Source of the DNA: Suillus spraguei
Taxonomy: Eukaryota > Basidiomycota > Agaricomycetes > Boletales > Suillaceae
NCBI GenBank assembly: GCA_016800925.1
Contig: JABCPU010000201.1
Location: 1-64,000 of the forward strand
Direction of reading: 5' to 3'
DNA length: 64,000 nt
Numbering within the stretch: the first letter of the stretch is position 1; each line of letters begins with the position of its first letter. Under the pieces are notes generated by a model that did no database searches, was not told the DNA's origin, and saw only the letters and a list, made by a program, of their open reading frames with translations. The translations under genes were made by a program, and so were the position numbers. Positions 23,463-36,056 of the stretch are shown in pieces.

Positions 23463-23892
23463 TGTAAAGATACAACCTAGCCTGGGCTGTAGATAAACCA
23501 CTGCCTAAACTAGTATGTGAGTCTTGCGCTCCATCTAGTCTGCTTCACTTCTAAGAACAAGAGTGTTCAACCCTAAAGGGGGATGCCTATTAGTATGGTC
23601 AAGTTTGAGTCTAACTTATGTGCAAAACAAGCATCGAGGTCAGCGGTAAGTTTCTGCGGTCAGCGATGATACCGCCAGAAGTAGCATTGTGTGTAGCGGT
23701 GCTACCGTGGTCGAGATATGATCAGTAACAGTTGCGTTGAGCGATGGTATCAGTGGTAGTGGTAAGGTTGCGAGCGGTGCAAGGAAACAGTAAAGAAAGC
23801 CGCGGTACTTTCAGCGGTAAAGCAGCGGTGCATGAGAAGTTCAGTCAAATTGACTGTCAAAAAGTCCAGCGGTAACGGAGAACGAGTGTGAT
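23463..23892 (+). repeat. Unclassified repeat D2
   Basis: Second copy of the D1 repeat, cut off at its right end by the 5' LTR of element C. It keeps CpG sites (AGCGGTAA, GTAACGG) that are CpA or TpG in D1. Confidence 0.55.
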
Positions 23893-24367
23893 TGTTACAA
23901 TCGTACGTGCCCCTATTCATTTTCTTACCTCATTTACTGTGTATATTACATAACATGACTCTGACTCATATGCTCAACGCATCTGTACTATAGTTGCCTT
24001 CCTCCTTTGGATATGCACTTACGTTCTCACACTTCTTTTGGTCCGTGCGCACATATTGGCCTATTTAAGCACGATGTACTTGTAGTAGATTCTTTACTTT
24101 AATCTTACTGGGTTTTACCTGGAATCTCCTTCGCTTAGGTCTCCAACCTAGGTTGTCTTGAATCGTCTCTAAGTCTAAGCACTCCTTAGCCTTAGTCTCT
24201 ATTCTCGCGGATACCTCTTCGACTTGTCTTAGAGGCTGAACCCTTGATCGTACTTGGAACGCGTTCCTTGTACTTTCACCTTGTCTTCTTTTAGACATTG
24301 TAAGAACTCCCAGCAGACCGCCTGTGTTATTTCACTGTCGCTGGTGACGCCACCCCAGTTTGTAACA
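23893..24367 (+). repeat. 5' LTR of element C
   Basis: 475 bp, TGTTACAATCG..GTTTGTAACA, with CTATTTAAGC as TATA-like box and ACTTTAATCTT about 34 nt downstream. The adjacent primer site (24369-24379) reads AATATTAAAGT, one base different from the other copies. Confidence 0.9.
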
Positions 24368-24566
24368 AAATATTAAAGTCATTTTGATCGTCGACTATCC
24401 AGTCTTCGACCCTGAACCCTGATCGCTTAGATCAGCAGACTAGCGTACGCATACGCTGAGCAGATTGTCAAGAGGAAGTCCCCTGACAGAAGAAAAGCCC
24501 TGACGGACAGCAAGACAGCGCGTGTAGGCACCAAGAAAGTATAACTCACCAGAAGAATCATCAACC

Positions 24567-25403
24567 ATGTCGACCAAAGAATTCGAATACAAGATCAGTC
24601 AACCGATAGGTTTCGATGGAGATCGTGATAACTCTCGCGAGTTTATCCAGTCGTGCAATCTGCACTTTGACATCAATGAAAAGCTTTACACTACCGACAA
24701 GCAGAAGATCATCTACATAACATCCTTCATGACCGAAAAGAATGCCAAGTCATGGAAGGAACAATTCCTTGAACACGCCCAATCTACCGACACATCGGGA
24801 CAAAAAGTTGGTTATGGGACGATGGTGGAGTTTATGAAGAGCTTCAAAGAAGCATTCGAACCAGTGGATACCAGAATGACCGCACTTACACGCCTCAGAG
24901 ATCTCAAACAAGGAACCAGAGATCTCCATACCTACGTTGCCGATTTCGAGGCACTTGCAGCCAAGGCTCAGATCAACGACAACGCAACGAAGATCCAGTT
25001 CTTCCAAGACGGTCTTAATTGGGGTATCCTCACAAAGCTTTTCAATACAGGAGATGTCTCCGAAATATTCAGAGATGTTGTGTTACAATGCGTTGCTATT
25101 GACAACGCCCATCATCGGCTTAATGCCATGAGGACACGTCATGTTCCACAACAGAAGAAGAAGAACTACGGGAATGCACGGTATACTCCGAACCGTGATT
25201 CCAACGCAATGGTCGTAGATCGAATCTCCGACATGGAAAGATCCGAATGCATGAAGAAAGGACAGTGCTTCGGATGCAGAAAGACAGGACATCGTATCCA
25301 TAATTGTCCTGACAGAAAGAAGAAGACCCCACTCCGACAAACCGAAGTCAAAGGAGAAGAAGAAGATGAAGAAACCGTGAGACGGATTGTTGAGGATTTT
25401 TGA
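24567..25403 (+). CDS. gag: Gag of element C (intact)
   Basis: 278 residues. The Gypsy-type capsid region (KEFEYKISQPIGFDGDRDNS, KSFKEAFEPVDTR, LHTYVADFEALAAKA) is followed by a CCHC zinc knuckle CFGCRKTGHRIHNC that would bind the element's RNA, and an acidic tail (EEEDEETVRRIVEDF). It is the only undamaged gag in the window. The start is the first ATG after the leader and matches the starts in A, D and E. The stop lies in GATTTTTGA; a -1 shift on TTT continues as LTWRNKDSTYV into protease. Confidence 0.92.
   Translation: MSTKEFEYKISQPIGFDGDRDNSREFIQSCNLHFDINEKLYTTDKQKIIYITSFMTEKNAKSWKEQFLEHAQSTDTSGQKVGYGTMVEFMKSFKEAFEPVDTRMTALTRLRDLKQGTRDLHTYVADFEALAAKAQINDNATKIQFFQDGLNWGILTKLFNTGDVSEIFRDVVLQCVAIDNAHHRLNAMRTRHVPQQKKKNYGNARYTPNRDSNAMVVDRISDMERSECMKKGQCFGCRKTGHRIHNCPDRKKKTPLRQTEVKGEEEDEETVRRIVEDF
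25394..25403 (+). promoter_or_regulatory. Candidate gag-pol -1 frameshift site
   Basis: The gag stop sits in GGATTTTTGA. Slipping back one base on the TTT codon gives TTG ACT TGG AGA and opens the protease frame. The same string and the same frame relation are found at about 18822 (A) and 44012 (D). No pseudoknot was worked out. Confidence 0.5.
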
Positions 25404-28400
25404 CTTGGAGAAACAAAGACTCGACGTATGTTTCTCCCAATGTATTACTAAGACTTGTACGCGCTGTAGGTGAAAGAAAAGAACTTCGTATCCCAATCAC
25501 CCTCCACTCGCGTACTCGTTTGAAATCCGTCGACACTACCGCTGTTATCGATTCAGGAGCAGCAGGGACATTCATCTCAGAAGAGTTTGTGAAACTCCAT
25601 CAAATCACACGACGAAAACTCAAGAACCATTTCGAGTTACAACGGCAGATGGAACTCTCATAAAGGAGGACCAATCACGCATTACTGCCTCCTAGTGGTC
25701 AAGATTGACGATCGAACCATGTATGGAAAATTCAATATCACCAAACTAGGAAGGAGAGATCAAATCCTCCTTGGAATTCCTGGTTACGAGCAATGAACCC
25801 AATTATAGATTGGGCTGCTGAAACCTTGTCCTTTCACGGACAGAGAAATCAGACGAAATCGAAATCGATCTGGACGAAGATCGGAAGAAGAACGGGTTGC
25901 CTCAACTTTTCAATCATGTTAGGTGGCAACATTCCCGTCTTCCGAAACCCAGTATCGCATCTCCTATTGAGATCCCCAAAGACTCAGAACCAGAAGTACG
26001 AATGCCACGTACTACAGAACCACTCCACGCGTACAACTGCCGCGAGCAGTGTCACCAATCCCTCGTGCAGAGAAGCGTAAGAATGAATCTGAACCCGAGC
26101 ATTGGGCGGACAAGAACCTATTGAGCAACGGCCAATAGAAGAACAGAAGCAAGGAAAAAGGAAACGGAAGAAGAACTCCCAGGGCGAAACACCAATGTAC
26201 CGAAACTATCCAAGTTCTTCGTTCCCCCGAAAACTCTTTCAGCTTCAATTGAAGAAATCCCGATAAAGAAGAACCCGTGCCCTCGTTGATCCCAACTGAG
26301 GATGATGACCAATTTGACACCATGCACGACGTCTGGCATGCACCAGAAGTGCGCGAAATTTCCTCTTATGAACTAGGAGAAGGAGAATTTCTTGTGGAAT
26401 ATGATACCGACGGGATTAGCATGAGGATCATAGAAGAAGTATCCATGGATACACCCTTAACACGTGATGGAACTTCTCACCTTGAACAATCCTCTCCCTA
26501 TTTCTCATTCCACTTCCTCCTCCGAAATATAGTAACAAAGCTCAGGAATTCGCTACGGACGAGAAGGAAAAGAAAAAGAAATCCTTCGCAGAATTGGTCC
26601 CGGATTATTTGCACGACTTCGCAGACGTCTTTGCTAAAGACGGATTGAACAAACTACCCCCCGAACGCCCTGGTATCGATCATCGGATCGACACCAAACC
26701 CGGTTTTATTCCTCGCACGTCTAAGGTCTACCCGCTATCGGAAAAAGAACGCATGCTGTCAAAACGTTTATCGATGAAAACGTTGCGAAAGGCTTTATCT
26801 CGGAATCGAAGTCACCTCAAGCTAGTGGCTTCTTCTTTGTGGGAAAGAAGAGCGGAGAACTGCGTCCCTGTCAAGATTATCGCTACATCAATGATTGGAC
26901 AGTCAAAAACGCATACCCGCTCCCACTCCTATTTCCCTTGTCGCACGCCTTCATAATGCACAGTTCTTTACGAAAATGGATATCCGGTCCGGTTATAACA
27001 ACATTCGCATCCATCCTGATGACAGTGGAAAGCTGCTTTTACCACGGAATTTGGCCTCTTTGAACCGAACGTCATGTTCTTTGGCCTCTGCAATTCCCCA
27101 GCAACTTTTCAAGCATACATGAATCGCACCTTTCAACAAGAAATCAATGAAGGATGGATGGTTATCTATATGGACGATATCCTGATTTTCTCTACGACAA
27201 TGGCAGAACACCGTGAACGGACCAGACGAGTTTTGATGAAAATAGAAAAGAACACTTGTTCTTGAAACCGGAGAAATGCACCTTCGATGCAGAAGAAGTG
27301 GAATACCTCGGAATGATAATTCGCCCCGGACAAGTTGCTATGGACACCGCCAAGACCAAGGGAATCTCCGAATGGCCAATCCCGAAATCTGTAAAAGATG
27401 TTCGGTCATTCCTGGTTTTTGCAACTTCTACCGCACGTTCATTTCCCACTATTCTGACATTGCCAGACCCCTTATCGATTTGACAAAGAAAGATAAGGCC
27501 TTTGAATGGTCAACCGAATGTATGGACACCTTCGAAGAATTGAAACGACGCTTTACTTCCCAACCGGTACTCCGTAACCCTGATCCTTCCCGACAATTTG
27601 CCATTGCTACCGACGCTTCGCTTGTAGCAACTGGCGGAGTTCTCCTGCAGACTGATGAGAATGGTGTTTATCACCCTGTGCATACCTCTCACAGTCTTTG
27701 AACCCCGCAGAACGCAATTACCAGATCTTTGATCGGGAACTCCTTGCCGTGATCCGGGCATTGAACGAATGGCGTCATTATCTCGAAGGAAACCCACACC
27801 CCGTCCTGGTATTCACCGACCATAAGAACCTTCTGTACTTTAGAAGTGCACAGAAGCTCACCCGTCGCCAAGCACGTTGGCAATTGATTTTGTCTATTTA
27901 CGACATCGAACTGCATCACGTTGCAGGTACTAAATTAGCAGTACCTGATGCACTATCCCGCCGGCCTGATTATGACTCTGGCAAAGACGATAATGAGGAC
28001 CAGACCCTCCTCCCTGACGCTCTATTCGTTCGTCTTATTGACACTGACTTGAAGGATGTGCTATCATCCTCTGACCCCTCGACGACCCTGTTTTCAAAAC
28101 GGCATCCGATGCCCTTGATGGCGTGTGCCTTCCCCCTATGAAATCGGCACTTTCCGATTGGAAGATTGAGGAGAACGTCCTCTATTTTAAAAACCGCGCT
28201 TATATTCCACCGGCGCATCGCTCCGATATCCTGAAAAGGTATCATGATCATCCTACCGCGGGACACCCCGGTAGATTCAAAACCGAAGAACTCGTCAAAC
28301 GAGAAGCTTGGTGGCCTGCAATGGGCTCTTATATTCGGAAATACGTCGAGGGTTGCGCCCTTTGTCAGCAAATGAAAGCGGATACTCATCCCGTTCGACC

Positions 28401-29483
28401 CCGCTCGCGCCTATTCCTTCTTCGGCTGTTCGCCCGTTCTCCCAGGTCTCCGTTGATCTTATCACTGACCTCCCCGTCTCTGGAGGCTTTGACAGTATCA
28501 TGGTCGTGGTAGACCATGGCCTTACGAAGGGGGTAATTATTATCCCTTGTTTGAAAACTATCACGTCAGAAGGTGTGGCCAAGCTATTTTTAAAACATGT
28601 TTACCGACGATTTGGACTCCATGACAAAGTTATCTCAGATCGAGGACCGCAATTCCTATCTCGCTTCTCAAAGGAACTTGCCCGACTTCTCGACTACGTC
28701 ATCGCTCCATCCACGGCTTACACCCACAGACTGATGGTCAAACGGAAAGGCTCAATCAAGAACTTGAAACATACCTTCGCATTTATTGCCGTAACAACCC
28801 TGAAGATTGGGTAGAACACCTACCAATCGCTGAATTCGTTCACAACCACCGAAAACACGATGCACGTAATGCATCACCCTTCTATTTGATGATGGGATAC
28901 GAACCACGTGCTATTCCCCACCTTATTCCCGATTCATCAGTCCCCGCAGCAGAAGATCGAGTACGATCTCTGCAGAAGATAAGAGAAGAAGCAATCGCTT
29001 GTCATAACATCGCAATGCAAACAATGGCCGAACGATCCCGAGGAGATAAGTACACTCCATGGAAGATCGGAGATAAAGTTTGGTTATCTGCCGCCAATCT
29101 TAGACTTAAACTCCCATCAAAGAAGCTCGCCCGAAACGATACGGACCTTTCCCGATCATCGATGTCTTATCTCCCATCACGTTCACGCTCCAGCTCCCCC
29201 GCAGTGGAAGATCCACCCCACGTTCCATGCTTCTGTCTTATCATCCTATAGCGAAACAGACGTACACGGACCGAATTTCCCTGAACCACCCCCTGACATC
29301 ATCGAAGAAGAAGAAGAATATGAAATCGAAGCGATCCTTTCTCACAAAGGAACCGGCAATCGCCGACGTTATCTTGTTTCGTGGAAAGGATACTCATCGG
29401 GAGATAACGAATGGCTCCCAGAAAAGAATCTGAAGAACTCCGCTCGAATCCTAAATGCTTATAAGAAGCAACACGCCCTCTGA
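25400..29483 (+). pseudogene. pol: pol of element C, many frameshifts
   Basis: Protease AVIDSGAAGTFISEEF lies at about 25540-25590. RT runs from about 26600 ([21 protein letters not shown]) to the active site VIYMDDILIFS near 27163-27195. RNase H runs from about 27597 (AIATDASLVATGG) to [12 protein letters not shown] near 27970. The integrase HHCC finger is near 28240-28375, core VDLITDLPV near 28453, SDRGPQF near 28637, and a degraded GQTERLNQE near 28740. A chromodomain-like [29 protein letters not shown] follows at about 29318-29420. At least eight 1-nt indels break the frame. Every domain is still recognisable. Confidence 0.88.
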
Positions 29484-29540
29484 TTATTCCCTAGTCAATC
29501 AACCGCATTCGCACTTGATCAACTACCAACGAACATTGAA

Positions 29541-31005
29541 ATGTCTTTCCCCACTGCCTACATTACCCCCGTCACTGTTGCCACCAATGACTCCAACTCC
29601 GAAGCAGAACAATACGGAACCCTTACCGCAGAAATCGATAACCAATCCTACATCGAAGCCGCCATCCTCTGTGAGGGACATGCCCTCGAAATCGACAGAA
29701 TCCTCACCGAAAGAGGTGCTTTCCCCGCTCGACTCATTGTTAACATCATCCGCACTGCAGCCCTTATCGAAGCCACCGCTAAAGAAACTACTGAACTCAC
29801 ACTCCGTCACCGTTTCATTCATCTCCAAAAACGCATTCGTGCTTACGCTATGCTGTTGCTTCCCGATTCTTTTAAAGATGATGTTGAAGAAGCTATTCAC
29901 ATCATTGCCGAACGTCGAGCAGGCGTTGCTCGACCTCCCTCTCCGCAAAGAGATACGCCGCTTCCTGTTCCAGCACCCCTTCTTCGCGTATCTATTCTAA
30001 TCTTGACGCCTTTACTGGCCTATACACTGCTGTGCAAGAAATTGGGCAACTCACCGACACAGTTGTCGATACCATCCAGCAATCAGTCGCTGAGACCAGA
30101 GCAGCCAGAAACCTAGTAGAAGAAGCCATCGCTGATTACAACAAACGCAAGATGATCTTGCGTCTCCTAGAACCCCTCCCCTATCGAACAATCAACTTCT
30201 TCACTTCCCGCCACGGTCACTCTTGATTGCCCTGATTGGCTGTACGAGCCCTGCACAGAAGAGCAGTTAAGGCAGCTAAACTATTGGGTATCCCCGCTAC
30301 TGAGTTGATAACACTCGGCCCTCGACTTCGCGACCTTCATATCCATCCCCCCATGTCCATCCCATCGTCATTCGGTCCTATGGACCCCATTTCACCAGTC
30401 TTAGTAAAAGACTTCGGCATCACTTCCCCCTCTTCTCCACCGAACTTCTTGCAGCTGCTGAGCGTGCAGTCACCCCGGACCTTCCTGAATCAGCATACAC
30501 ATTGTCCTCCGCTCAACAGGCACAACTTAAGCGGCAGAACACCCTTGCCTTAAAACGTATGACGAAGAAGAAGGGAAAGAAACGCGCCAGATCCACCAGT
30601 CCTACGCCCATCATTTCTCCGTCCCCCCTACGCAAAGTCCATTCTAACCCTGACGAGAACATGAAATGCCGAATCTGTGGCTTGCTAGGACATCGTCAAA
30701 AGAATTGCGCGGAATATCAGTGCAAAGTTTGCAGATATTGGTCACCGACTCATCTGTCCCTCTACTGCCCTAACCGAGTTGGGCCTCCTCCCTTCGAGTT
30801 AACTTGGAAAGATGAAGGATTCTATGACGCACTTCGTGCTTGGGAAAAGCAGCTTGACGATGAATGCATTCGTGCAGAGAAAAGAAGGGACTCTAAACGA
30901 TGCGCTGGTTTGGAGGAAGCTAAGTACATGATAAGTGGATCCTTTGCTGATGAAGATTACGAATGGAGCGACGATCCCGTCTACTATGCGAACCAAAGTG
31001 ATTGA
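29541..31005 (+). pseudogene. ORF3 of element C
   Basis: 1465 nt; restoring two lost bases gives the 489-codon length of copy A. It starts MSFPTAYITPVTVATND. The helical part (GHALEIDRILTERGAF) changes frame near 29965. The second half (from about 30220, LDCPDWLYEPCT) carries the knuckle CRICGLLGHRQKNC plus CKVCRYWSP, then a charged tail ending EDYEWSDDPVYYANQSD. It begins about 55 nt after pol and ends just before the polypurine tract. Confidence 0.82.
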
Positions 31006-31038
31006 AAGCCGGTGACTTTCAGTATAATACGGGGGTAA

Positions 31039-31513
31039 TGTTACAATCGTACGTGCCCCTATTCATTTTCTTACCTCATTTACCGTGTATATTACATAAC
31101 ATGACTCTGACTCATATGCTCAACGCATCTGTACTATAGTTGCCTTCCTCCTTTGGATACACACTTATGTTCTCACACGTCTCTTGGTCTGTGCGCACAT
31201 ATTGGCCTATTTAAGCACAGTGTACTTGTAGTAGATTCCCTACTTTAATCTTACTGGGTTTTACCTGGAATCTCCTTCGCTTAGGTCTCCAACCTAAGTC
31301 GTCTTGAATCGTCTCTAAGTCTAAGCACTCCTTAGCCTTAGTCTCTATTCTCGCGGATACCTCTTAGACTTGTCTTTGAGGCTGAACCCTTGATCGTACT
31401 CGGAACACGTTCCTTGTACTTTCACCTTGTTCTCTTTTGAACATTGTAAGAACTCCCAGCAGACCGCCTGTGTCTTTTCACTGTCGCTGGTGACGCCACC
31501 CCAGTTCGTAACA
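31039..31513 (+). repeat. 3' LTR of element C
   Basis: 475 bp. Shares the ACAATCG start with the 5' LTR; the two differ at a modest number of mostly transition sites. Confidence 0.9.
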
Positions 31514-34500
31514 CGACCATCCGACCATCTGGTCATCCGGAATGTTTATCATTCACCTCCCTTTGGATTCTCCATGTGCCACTCCGAATACTACTTGCAT
31601 ACCCACTTATGATCCGTTGATCAGTCGGGTTTTATGCAGACATCTTCTTCAAGTGCTACTATCGGAAATGCCTTAGACCTCCGACATTTCCACATCCGGT
31701 TCATTTCCGGTCCTCCAATCCGGTTTCATTTCCGGAGTTTCATCTCCAACCCTCTGTCCCCTGTTTCCGATCTGGTTTTCTTTCCGGAAATCTGTTACCC
31801 AGCATTCACCTTGTATTAGTTTGCACTACTCCCCCTGATAAAGAACTCCATCCTTCATGATGGTTTTCTGCAGGTGTTCGGGTTTTGTATTTCCTCTGAC
31901 AATGGCCCCGCTTGGGTTCCCATCCGTAATGCCTGCACGATATCCCACCTCCGGATCCGAAAAGTCCGGTCTTATCATTGCTCTGGCATCTTCCACTCTC
32001 CATCCTTCGTACCTAGATGGTATTCCGTCCTCCGTCCTCAAATGTCCGGACCTTATGTTTGGGTTCCAGCATTTCTCAACCCTCTTCCGTCCTGCCTAGA
32101 TGGTAGTACCTCCCTCCGAATTCAAAAATCCAAACCCCTGTCATCCGTCCTTCCAGCACTTCTGACATCCTCCGTCCATGTCTGAGATGTTATTTCCACC
32201 TTTGGTTTCACCAGTCCGAAGCCAATTGTTGCCCTTCCATCATCGCCTAACATTTTACCACTAACTGGATACTCTCCGCTGATTCTCTCTCGACATTGGG
32301 AATGTCTCCCTAAAGGGGGGATAGGTACTCCACCTTCCGCTCCGTACCAGGCAACTCCATGACCATCTTCTGGCTCTGTCATCCACCTCCATGTTTCCAA
32401 CACTTCATACACCAACTGCACTTCGGACATATGCTAAAGCTCGGACAACCTCTGGTATCAATTATCGGTCTAGTGAAGTACTCCATATCATCCTCCGTAC
32501 CTCTCAGCTTCTCCAACCTTTGTTGTACCTTCATCCGAAGCCTCATCCGTAACTTTCCCGCGCTATGTCCGGTCACATCCGAACCCATCGGTGCACTCTT
32601 CCATGTCCGGATGCACCTTACTGTGTTATGGAAACCTTTGGATTCGCTTGGGAATTATTGTAGCAAGGATATGTACTCCACAATGAGCCATCCATCATTG
32701 ACTGTGTCTTGACCTCCGCACTTCCGGTCTCCTGTCATCCGAAACTTCGGAGCAGTTCTCTCATGCTCTCCGACAGTAGTATCTGGAAAGAACACCACTC
32801 CGTTCCTCCATCGGTCCTTGACCATCCTTTCGTCCCTTTGTCCGAATCAGCACAACCCTATCTTCTGCCATCCTCTGAATCTTCCTCGCCTATACACCTC
32901 CGGAGTTTTGTAGCTTCGGATCTCCAGCAGCTTCCTTCACAAGAGGCTCCCACCAATACATCCAACTTGCCCCTAGTCATCCTCGGACGTCTTCATTTCA
33001 GAATGGATCTGTTTTCACTTCTACCGCTGTTACCACTTCTGCTCCATCATGTATTCTGGACTCACTCACCCTCTATCGAAGTGCCTTCTCTAGGCTCCTC
33101 TCCAGATCCGAGAACTCACTGGTGTACCTTCGGAGTTTTCAGTATCAGCTGTCCAATCCACCTTGTTGATGTCCATGACTTATATCCACGCCATCATCCG
33201 CTTTCCGATCCATCCATTTTGATATCCATGACTTCCATATCCATTCCACTCTGTCCTGTCCATCCGTGTACCTCTGGATCTCAGATTTCCGTTCCCTCTG
33301 GCAGCCTCGGTTCATGAAGGCTAGCATATCCATCCCTAATCCACTCCGCCTCCGACATTTACCATTTTCCTCATCTGCACCACCAATCTGACTCTTCTGA
33401 TTCCCTGTCTTTCAGAAATCCAAAATCCGATGCTCCTCTTAGAAAATCCGAAATATTCCGGACCTCATATGCTGACATCCGGTCCACCATATCCTATCCG
33501 GAAATCCGATAGCACTTCCGGAGTTACTACGAGAAATCTTCGGATCTATCAGCATTTTTTATGAAGCAATGCAATCGCGTTTCCACCCATTTCTGATCCC
33601 CATGTCAATTCTCTGTTGCCTTCCACTCCATCCTCCGAATCTCCGAATCTCTGGACCCACTGTGATCATCGGAACCTCCAAGTACCGTCGGAAGTTTCAC
33701 TGGAACACTCAAGTTGTCAATACTTTTCCATAGAGCAACACAAACTCATTTCTGCAAAATCCGCAATCTCCAATCTGCAATCCATTTGTCCCAACCTCTG
33801 TTCCACTCAGCTCCTCCAATATCCGGTCCACTTCTCCTTATATCCGTCCCAGTACTCCTATAGACTCCCTTAGTTGCCACTGGGATGTCTCCCTAAAAAG
33901 GGGGATAAGGACTCCGCTCGAGTCATTCAAAACAATCTCCGGCCTGTATTTCCCACTCATCACAGCTCGCTCCGTCCATCCGAGTCACTCCATCCATCCG
34001 AGTCACTATTCTGTGCCTTTCCGAAGTCAACTCTCGCCATATAGTCTTGCACCAATCTCCTCCAATCTGGTGCCTATGGAACACTTGTCATAGACCCTGG
34101 CATGTTCCATTATCAATATCCGAACTCACTATGAGTTACTCTGACTGATTGGATCCTGATCCGATACACTCCACACTCTGTCATCACCCATCCGAAGCAC
34201 ATCCTTGCTGTCCGATACTTTCCATACTCCATCATAACCCATCCGAATCTGGTCTGATGGACATTCCGCTATCCCATGCCCTCCACAAATCCGATGTCCG
34301 GTGCTTTCCCACGCCATGACCCCTCACACATGCACATTCTCCAACTCCGGATCACCTGCGAACTCCTTTGCTTCGCTCTGGATTTCCATCTACTTCATCC
34401 GTCTATCATAAATCTGCCTTCCGGACAACATTTTCCACTATTTGCACTATAACCATCAGTGTACTTAGTATCTCCGGACCTATTCCTGCAGTATCCGAGT

Positions 34501-35238
34501 CTCATCCGAACCACCTCCGGGCTCAGGGGCTAAATTCCGGATCTCCACTGTTGCACTTATCCTTTAGCCAGTGTTGAGTGTCCTAGCTCACAACTCATTC
34601 CGAGATATCAGTAGATCCTATCCGAACCATGGAAATCATCAGTGCGATGTACTACCCACTCCGTCATCTTCCTAAGTGGAATGTTGCTCCTCCGAGATAC
34701 CCCTATCACGAGACTTCTGCATCACTTCTGGACTCCACATATTTTGAGATCCAAGTCTCACCGAAATTCCTATGTCACCTACAGAATGAAGTCTCATGGT
34801 CCATGTCCATCCATTCCACCTCCTGCTGAATCTTTCCATCTCCACCTCTTGCGCTCCTCCAGCACTTGTGTACTTCCGCCTCCGCTTGCACAGCCACATC
34901 TTTGGTACCATATCCGCATTTTTCTCATCCGGAGCAATTTTGCTTTACCTTGCAAGAGTGTACATTTCAGCTAGGGAACCTTTGGAACCCCATATCTCGT
35001 GAGCACTAATCCTGTGACCTTCGGACATCATCATCTCCCTATTTCTGTTGCCAATAACCATCAGCCTCAACTCCGTAACCTGCAGCCTCGAGGGCTCGGC
35101 CCTAAGGGAGGGATACTGTGATATACCGTACATTCAGGTCTGATCCATGGACATCTGGACACCCAATCAACATCCATCCATATCTAATCCATATCCATAT
35201 CCGACTCAGTCCATCCATCCGATCTGATCCACTCATCC

Positions 35239-35342
35239 GATCCATGTCCATATCCGATCCGTGTCCATATCCGATCCGTGTTCATATCCGATCCATGTCC
35301 ATATCCGATCCGTGTCCATATCTGATCCATGCTCATATCCGA
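35239..35342. repeat. 17-bp minisatellite
   Basis: About six tandem copies of a unit close to GATCCGTGTCCATATCC, with C/T variation at CpG positions between units. Confidence 0.8.
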
Positions 35343-35954
35343 AACTATTCCCGCGCACCTGCGCGTTACTCCTTTTAGGTTAATACCTGTGTCCGGCTTT
35401 CGGTTATCTCTGCACCTCTGGCTTTCGGTTATCTTGACTTCCGTCTTGATAAGATAATTCGTACAAGTCTTATTTCCGAGTTCATAGCCTTGTGTTCCGC
35501 AATGCCTCAAACATAGCCTCGGACTATCCTTGCTTGCCTTCCGGCATGCTACCTACAGTATATAAACTTGTAGTACAACTCCTGCAGACCTTAGTCTGAT
35601 TCATTGTTCCTACTTCTGTATATTCCTTTGATTACTCTGTATCCTGTTATCATGTCTATATAACTCCGTCTCCGTTCTTGCACTTGGGCTCCGGCCCTTG
35701 TAAGCTTCCAACTCAGGCCTATGGGATTACTCCCTAGGCCGGAGCTTTGATCCTATGTTCTATAATCTGTTCGGACTTCGTTCCATCTCTGTCTATCACC
35801 TGTTTCACCTCCGACTCTACCTTTGGTAGTCTTATACTGTCTGTTTCTATTCCGGACCTTGTCCGGAGTAGTCTATACTATCTCTACACCATATCCGGAC
35901 CTACTCCTCTCTAGTAGCCAAAACTTCCTCTAAGATCCACAGAGCTACGCTCAT

Positions 35955-36056
35955 CCGATCATCCGATCATCCGCTCCTCCGCTCCTCCACTCCTCCGCTC
36001 CTCCGCTCCTCTGCTCCTCTGCTCCTCCGCTCCTCCGCTCCTCCGCTCCTCCGAGC
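35955..36056. repeat. CTCCTCCG-type microsatellite
   Basis: ATCCGATC repeats run into about a dozen imperfect copies of GCTCCTCC. It lies within the probable LTR. Confidence 0.85.

Larger units (their letters stand above)
23893..31513 (+). mobile_element. Ty3/Gypsy chromovirus element C
   Basis: Full-length plus-strand element of 7.62 kb: 5' LTR, gag, pol, ORF3, polypurine tract (ACGGGGGTAA ending at 31038), 3' LTR. The LTRs share the distinctive start TGTTACAATCGTACG, so they belong together. The flanking 5-mers differ (gtgat at left, cgacc at right), so no target duplication is seen. Gag is intact; pol and ORF3 carry several 1-nt deletions. Confidence 0.9.

Noticed and set aside
32449..32475. 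TGGTATCA string resembling an initiator-tRNA primer site
   Set aside because: Only 8 bases match, and no LTR end lies upstream at the right distance.
32709..33317. 202-codon ORF in the TCCGGA-rich region
   Set aside because: Low-complexity Ser/Pro/Leu protein arising from the repeated motif; no domain and no start context support.
35239..35342. Regularly spaced repeats resembling a CRISPR array
   Set aside because: Tandem units without unique spacers, in a eukaryotic LTR; a minisatellite.
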